Of a stretch of 10,602 nt of DNA, positions 6,771 through 10,602 are shown one piece after another. The position numbers and the translations under genes were made by a program. The notes beneath the pieces are model-generated. The model had not been told where the DNA came from. It worked only from the letters and a program-made list of their open reading frames with translations, and searched no databases. Numbering within the stretch: position 1 is the first letter of the stretch; the number at the start of each line of letters is the position of its first letter. Origin of the DNA: DASRTE01 sp035253685 (GTDB lineage Bacteria; Actinomycetota; Actinomycetes; Jiangellales; Jiangellaceae); assembly GCA_035253685.1 (NCBI GenBank), contig DATFBR010000046.1, positions 1-10,602 of the forward strand, given 5' to 3'.

Positions 6771-6855
6771 TGCTCGCCCGGCTCGTCGCGGCTCCAGTCA
6801 TACGGTTCGTCCCGGGGCAGCCGCCTGGTGGGTGCCGGGCCCGGATCGGTGACTG
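6748..6855 (-). repeat. Imperfect 25-bp direct repeat, two copies offset by 83 nt
   Basis: Positions 6748-6772 and 6831-6855 match at 21 of 25 bases; the first ten bases are identical on the plus strand (GGTGCCGGGC). The upstream copy (in the sense of the minus-strand gene) codes for VTDPGPAP in the tail of the PH-domain protein. The other straddles its stop codon and gives VTDPRPAP in a different frame, because 83 is not a multiple of three. Confidence 0.6.
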
Positions 6856-7396
6856 CCTGGGTCTCCTCGACCGGGTCATCCGCAGGCCGCCGTCGCGGGG
6901 CCGACCATCCGTGTGCCTGTCTGATCAACTCGCTCATCTCGAGTTGGACGTCCTGAACGCGCGGGACGTCCCGCAGGACGATCGTTCCCTGTTCACTGGC
7001 CGCCGAGACGTTGAGCGACCCGCAACGGAGCATTCGGTCGATGACGTCCTGGTGGTAGGCGACGTCGTTGATCCGCCCGAGGGGGATGTCCCGTCCGTGC
7101 CGGTTGATGACGCCCTGACGGGTGATGAGGCGCTCGCTGGTCACCGTGTAGGTCGTGCTCAGCCACACCAGGAACGGCCACAGCGACCACCGCAGGATCA
7201 CGGCCACCGCGACGAGTATCACCCCCCAGCGGCCGACTGAACCGGTTCCGCTCTCCGGCAGCACGGCGATGCCGAAGCCGATGGCGGCCGCCATCGCTAT
7301 CAGGACGAGGATCGGGACGATCAGCGCCTTTGCGTGCGTCCGCATGTGCAGGATGACGCGCTCGTCGTCGCCGAGAAGACGCGCCGGGAACCCCAT
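6767..7396 (-). CDS. Membrane protein with bacterial PH domain (bPH_2, formerly DUF304)
   Basis: This 209-residue membrane protein has no known biochemical activity. Two hydrophobic segments lie at about 24-46 (starting ALIVPILVLIAMAAAIGFGI) and 57-80 (ending LWPFLVWLST). They are followed directly by the PH-like domain start TTYTVTSERLITRQGVI and RHGRDIPLGRINDVAYHQDV, the usual bPH_2 signature, then IDRMLRCGSLNVSAASEQG and VLRDVPRVQDVQLEMSELI. A proline-, arginine- and acid-rich tail of about 45 residues ends RDEPGEQ. The start at ATG 7396 is 6 nt after a TAGGCT -10 box. It lies downstream of birA on the same strand with 39 nt between. In M. tuberculosis a transmembrane protein (Rv3278c) holds the same place next to birA, so this is a conserved neighbour, possibly tied to membrane or lipid physiology. 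Confidence 0.92.
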   Translation of the reverse strand: MGFPARLLGDDERVILHMRTHAKALIVPILVLIAMAAAIGFGIAVLPESGTGSVGRWGVILVAVAVILRWSLWPFLVWLSTTYTVTSERLITRQGVINRHGRDIPLGRINDVAYHQDVIDRMLRCGSLNVSAASEQGTIVLRDVPRVQDVQLEMSELIRQAHGWSAPRRRPADDPVEETQAVTDPGPAPTRRLPRDEPYDWSRDEPGEQ

Positions 7397-7402
7397 GGCC
7401 GC

Positions 7403-7408
7403 AGCCTA
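7403..7408 (-). promoter_or_regulatory. -10 box of the PH-domain gene (leaderless start)
   Basis: TAGGCT on the minus strand is followed by a 6-nt spacer and then ATG 7396. Its first base is also the last base of the palindrome at 7408-7427, so anything binding that palindrome would touch this promoter. Confidence 0.5.
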
Positions 7409-7427
7409 TCCCCGTGATCATGGGGAT
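7408..7427. repeat. 20-bp near-perfect palindrome between birA and the PH-domain gene
   Basis: ATCCCC and GGGGAT arms flank a TGATCA centre (7415-7420); only one symmetric base pair breaks the symmetry. It begins 8 nt after the birA stop and abuts the -10 box of the next gene. It could be a weak hairpin ending birA transcripts, an operator, or part of the GATCATGG repeat family also found upstream of birA. No T-run follows the arms. Confidence 0.5.
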
Positions 7428-7435
7428 TCGGGCGG

Positions 7436-8176
7436 TCAGCCGTGCACGGGACGGAGGTGGACGATGTCGCCTGCTCCGACTGCGGCCGCACCGCCGGCGG
7501 TCATCAGGACCAGCCGTCCCGCGGCGTCGATGTCGACCGCCCTGCCCTCGACCGTCGCACCACCCGGCAGGTCGGCTCGGACCTCGCGGCCGAGCGTGTC
7601 GCACAGCGCCGCGTAGGCAGGAGCCAGCCAGGCGTCCGGATCTCCGTCCCGCCGCCGCCACGACCCGTACCGTGCGCCGAGCCGGCCGACCAGCGCCGCG
7701 AGAACCGCCGCGGGGTCGACGGCCTGGCCGGCGTGCGCCGCCAGGCTCGTTGCTCCTTCGGGAGCGGCCGAGACGTTGACCCCGACGCCCACCACCGCGG
7801 CCGGTCCGGTGCCGGTCTCCACCCGCTCGGCGAGGATCCCGGCCAGCTTGGCGCCGTCGAGCAGGACGTCGTTGGGCCACTTCAGCGCCGACTCGACGCC
7901 GGGGTGGATTCGCAGCGCCTCCACCACGACGACCCCTGCCAGCAGCGGCAACCACGGCCAGCGATGGGTCGGCACACTCGCCGGACGCAGCAGGAACGAC
8001 ACCGCCAGCCCGACGCCGCGTGGCGTGTCCCAGGAGCGGCCGAGCCGTCCTCGTCCGGCGGTCTGGTGGTCCGCGGCGACCACCAAGCCCTCGGCGGCTC
8101 CCGCCCGGGCGGCCGCTGCGACATCCGCGTTCGTCGACCCCGTCTCGGGCAGCCGTTCGATCCGCCATCGGGTCAT
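7436..8176 (-). CDS. birA: Biotin--[acetyl-CoA-carboxylase] ligase (BirA, no DNA-binding domain)
   Basis: BirA activates biotin with ATP and attaches it to the lysine of the biotin carrier domain of acyl-CoA carboxylase alpha subunits in the cytosol. The protein has 246 residues. It shows the biotin-binding STN at 14-16, the adenylate loop GRGRLGRSW at 41-49, KWPNDV at 99-104, KLAGILAE with the catalytic-site Lys110, and GVGVNV at 130-135. The C-terminal small beta domain (about 195-246) includes VEGRAVDIDAAGRLVL. It lacks an N-terminal winged helix, so it is a group I ligase and not a repressor like E. coli BirA. ATG 8176 has GAGG 8 nt upstream. It is divergent from pccB, as birA and accD5 are in mycobacteria, with 222 nt between them. 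A GATCATGG-type inverted repeat lies 18 nt before the start codon and would be in its leader. Confidence 0.96.
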   Translation of the reverse strand: MTRWRIERLPETGSTNADVAAAARAGAAEGLVVAADHQTAGRGRLGRSWDTPRGVGLAVSFLLRPASVPTHRWPWLPLLAGVVVVEALRIHPGVESALKWPNDVLLDGAKLAGILAERVETGTGPAAVVGVGVNVSAAPEGATSLAAHAGQAVDPAAVLAALVGRLGARYGSWRRRDGDPDAWLAPAYAALCDTLGREVRADLPGGATVEGRAVDIDAAGRLVLMTAGGAAAVGAGDIVHLRPVHG

Positions 8177-8194
8177 GGCTCACGCCTCAACCCG

Positions 8195-8253
8195 TTGATC
8201 ATGGCAATGTGGGCCTTCCGAGCGCTCCAAATCCCCCGATTCGCCATGATCGA
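8195..8253. repeat. Intergenic inverted repeat with GATCATGGC arms (possible dispersed element)
   Basis: GATCATGGC at 8197-8205 pairs perfectly with GCCATGATC at 8243-8251. AAT (8206-8208) pairs with ATT (8239-8241) across a one-base bulge, and GGG at 8211-8213 can pair with CCC at 8235-8237. A palindromic AGCGCT (8221-8226) lies inside. As RNA it would form a hairpin about 55 nt long in the birA leader. A related 17-base copy lies at 7416-7432 at the other end of birA. Confidence 0.6.
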
Positions 8254-8373
8254 CACGCGCGGGTGGAAGGCACGGGCGCCGTCCTTCGCCCGGCAGTCGG
8301 ATATCGGCGCGCAGCGTCTCGGCCGGTCGAACCACGCAGCCGCACGACCCTGTGGCGTGCCGGACACCTCGCC

Positions 8374-8379
8374 AGAGTA
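8374..8379 (-). promoter_or_regulatory. Possible -10 box for birA
   Basis: TACTCT on the minus strand fits TAnnnT and is the only such match I found on that strand between pccB and birA. It would give a leader of about 190 nt containing the inverted repeat. It has no clear -35 and lies 6 bp from the pccB -10 box, so support is weak. Confidence 0.2.
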
Positions 8380-8385
8380 GTGGTC

Positions 8386-8391
8386 TAGCCT
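8386..8391 (+). promoter_or_regulatory. -10 box of pccB (leaderless start)
   Basis: TAGCCT is followed by the 7-nt spacer GCGGACC and then ATG 8399, with no Shine-Dalgarno in between. It has the same hexamer as the purK box. No convincing -35 is seen. Confidence 0.6.
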
Positions 8392-8398
8392 GCGGACC

Positions 8399-9985
<1,587 letters not shown>

Positions 9986-9992
9986 GTCCGTG

Positions 9993-10040
9993 ATGAGCGA
10001 TGTCGACGGCCTGGATCTGGGTCCGGAGGAGGCGACGTGA
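9993..10040 (+). other. 15-codon open frame overlapping the epsilon-subunit start (GTGA)
   Basis: ATG 9993 opens a 15-codon frame (MSDVDGLDLGPEEAT) that begins 7 nt after the pccB stop and ends with a TGA overlapping the GTG of the epsilon subunit gene by 3 of 4 bases. It could be a leader peptide that couples translation, or chance. It has no Shine-Dalgarno of its own. Confidence 0.15.
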
Positions 10041-10252
10041 GCGAGAGCGTCGAGCCCCCGGCCGTGCGGGTTGTCAAGGGCGAGCCGACGCCCGACGAAC
10101 TGGCGGCGCTGGTCGCCGCCGTGGCCGCGCGGCGCGCCGACGAGTCGGCGCAGTCCGAGCGCCCATCGACTTGGGCGGCGTACTGGCGGTCCGTCCGGGC
10201 GCCACTACGGCATGGCCCGACCGAGTGGCGCGACAGCGCCCGCCCTCGGTGA
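10037..10252 (+). CDS. accE5: Acyl-CoA carboxylase epsilon subunit
   Basis: This 71-residue protein belongs to the small actinobacterial epsilon subunit family, which binds the carboxylase alpha-beta complex and raises its activity. The diagnostic parts are VRVVKGEPTPDELAALVAAV followed by AARR near residues 10-33, a short variable acidic linker, and the C-terminal STWAAYW..RAPLRHGPTEWRDSA segment rich in Trp and Arg. GTG 10037 is preceded by GGAGGAGG 4-5 nt away, a strong Shine-Dalgarno that fixes the start. It lies 51 nt after pccB, the standard arrangement (accD5-accE5), so the two are almost certainly co-transcribed. Its small size and lack of other domains are normal for the family. Between relatives only the two end motifs are well kept. 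Confidence 0.93.
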   Translation: MSESVEPPAVRVVKGEPTPDELAALVAAVAARRADESAQSERPSTWAAYWRSVRAPLRHGPTEWRDSARPR

Positions 10253-10263
10253 ATTGTCTCGCG

Positions 10264-10295
10264 GTTGGTCCTTGCTTCGTGGTCACCGGACCGAC
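10264..10295 (+). terminator. Weak candidate terminator hairpin after the epsilon subunit gene
   Basis: GTTGGTCC (10264-10271) pairs with GGACCGAC (10288-10295) over 8 bp with one G-T wobble and a 16-nt loop. It starts 11 nt after the stop codon. There is no T-run, which is common in high-GC actinobacteria, so it is only a candidate. Confidence 0.3.
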
Positions 10296-10361
10296 ATGGC
10301 ACGCTGAACGACTCCTCCAACCGGGCAATAGCCCACACCTACAACCGCTCGCCGTGCCATG
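10295..10361. repeat. 9-bp perfect inverted repeat with 49-nt spacer
   Basis: CATGGCACG at 10295-10303 and CGTGCCATG at 10353-10361 are exact reverse complements. The left copy touches the end of the preceding hairpin. Function is unknown; the spacing suits either an RNA structure or paired protein-binding sites. Confidence 0.5.
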
Positions 10362-10478
10362 CGCCATTTCGTGGTGTGCCACCTGCGGAGGTTCGGCGGA
10401 CAGCAATGCCCTGGCTGCGGGCATGTCGTCCGTGCGGCGGCTCGCCGGCGTCCTGTTGGGCCGCCCCGCCCGCAGGTC

Positions 10479-10484
10479 TAGGGT
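10479..10484 (+). promoter_or_regulatory. -10 box of the DUF885 gene (leaderless start)
   Basis: TAGGGT, an 8-nt spacer, then GTG 10493. It has the same hexamer as the box before the enoyl-CoA hydratase gene. No clear -35 is visible. Confidence 0.5.
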
Positions 10485-10492
10485 CGTGGATC

Positions 10493-10602
10493 GTGACCCG
10501 CGACACGCCACGGACCGTGGACGAGATCGCCGAGACCTACGTCGACGACTTCGCCGCGCTGGACCCGTTCGAGGCCACCTACGTCGGCATCCCCGGCCAC
10601 GA
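10493..10602 (+). CDS. DUF885-family protein, N-terminal fragment (3' truncated by window edge)
   Basis: An open frame from GTG 10493 to the window end gives 36 codons. The peptide has VDEIAETYVDDFAALDPFEA followed by TYVGIPGHD. The pattern of an N-terminal helix, then (L)DP..AT..GIPGHD, is how proteins of the DUF885 family begin. These are large (about 550 residues) soluble proteins related to zinc-peptidase-like folds, with function mostly unproven. GTG 10493 lies 8 nt after a TAGGGT -10 box and has no Shine-Dalgarno. GTG 10486 is in another frame and does not give this peptide. The family call rests on a short N-terminal match, so it is moderate. In M. tuberculosis the gene after accE5 is maf, so this neighbour differs. 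Confidence 0.65.
   Translation, partial: MTRDTPRTVDEIAETYVDDFAALDPFEATYVGIPGH

Larger units (their letters stand above)
10253..10492. other. 240-bp intergenic gap with inverted repeats, no gene recognised
   Basis: Nothing recognisably coding is seen on either strand. It holds a hairpin just after the epsilon gene (10264-10295), a pair of 9-base inverted repeats (10295-10303 and 10353-10361), a short GGTG/CACC hairpin at 10373-10383, and the -10 box of the next gene at its right end. Confidence 0.5.

Noticed and set aside
6993..8183. Long minus-strand open frame (396 codons) across birA and the PH-domain gene
   Set aside because: It reads a different frame of two well-supported genes, is full of Arg/Gly/Pro without any recognisable motif, and is a normal product of high GC content.

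Overview
The window is high-GC DNA from an actinobacterium. The evidence is codon use strongly biased to G/C in third positions, genes starting with GTG, a TAnnnT box 6-8 nt before several start codons (leaderless transcripts), and a set of neighbours typical of actinobacterial chromosomes. From memory, fadE25-purE-purK-(GtrA family)-(PH-domain membrane protein)-birA-accD5-accE5 is the gene set of Mycobacterium tuberculosis Rv3274c-Rv3281. A repeat with a GATCATGG core around birA recalls intergenic repeats of Geodermatophilaceae-like genomes, but the genus assignment is only a guess.

Layout. (1) 1-1062, plus strand: the 3' two-fifths or so of a FadE25-like acyl-CoA dehydrogenase, then a small CoA-binding (YccU-type) protein. 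(2) 1083-2793, minus strand: purK and purE, overlapping by 8 bp, which together carry out the ATP-dependent AIR to CAIR conversion of purine synthesis. (3) 2850-3377, plus strand: a GtrA-family membrane protein, divergent from purK across a 56-bp spacer with two outward-facing -10 boxes. (4) 3382-6612, minus strand: an AUH-like enoyl-CoA hydratase, a hydroxymethylglutaryl-CoA lyase and a GT39-like membrane glycosyltransferase, transcribed in that order. (5) 6681-8176, minus strand: birA, a two-TM bacterial PH-domain protein and a possible 29-residue coupled micro-ORF. (6) 8399-10252, plus strand: pccB/accD5 and the epsilon subunit gene of the acyl-CoA carboxylase. (7) 10493-end: the start of a DUF885-family gene.

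How they fit together. BirA biotinylates the carboxyl carrier (alpha) subunit, not encoded here, which works with PccB and the epsilon subunit. The dehydrogenase, hydratase and lyase are acyl-CoA enzymes of the kind used in branched-chain amino acid (leucine) breakdown. The GtrA and GT39 proteins look like a polyprenyl-linked sugar flippase/transferase pair. Translation starts fall into two classes. Six genes, each at the head of an inferred transcription unit, have a -10 box directly before the start codon; genes inside units (purE, hmgL, epsilon), and also birA and the YccU-type gene, have a Shine-Dalgarno motif.

Most of this is ordinary core metabolism. I see no CRISPR array, tRNA, rRNA, insertion sequence, phage gene or defence system. 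The least explained signals are the repeat family around birA, the micro-ORF after the PH-domain gene with its 83-nt-offset direct repeat, and the inverted repeats in the last intergenic gap.
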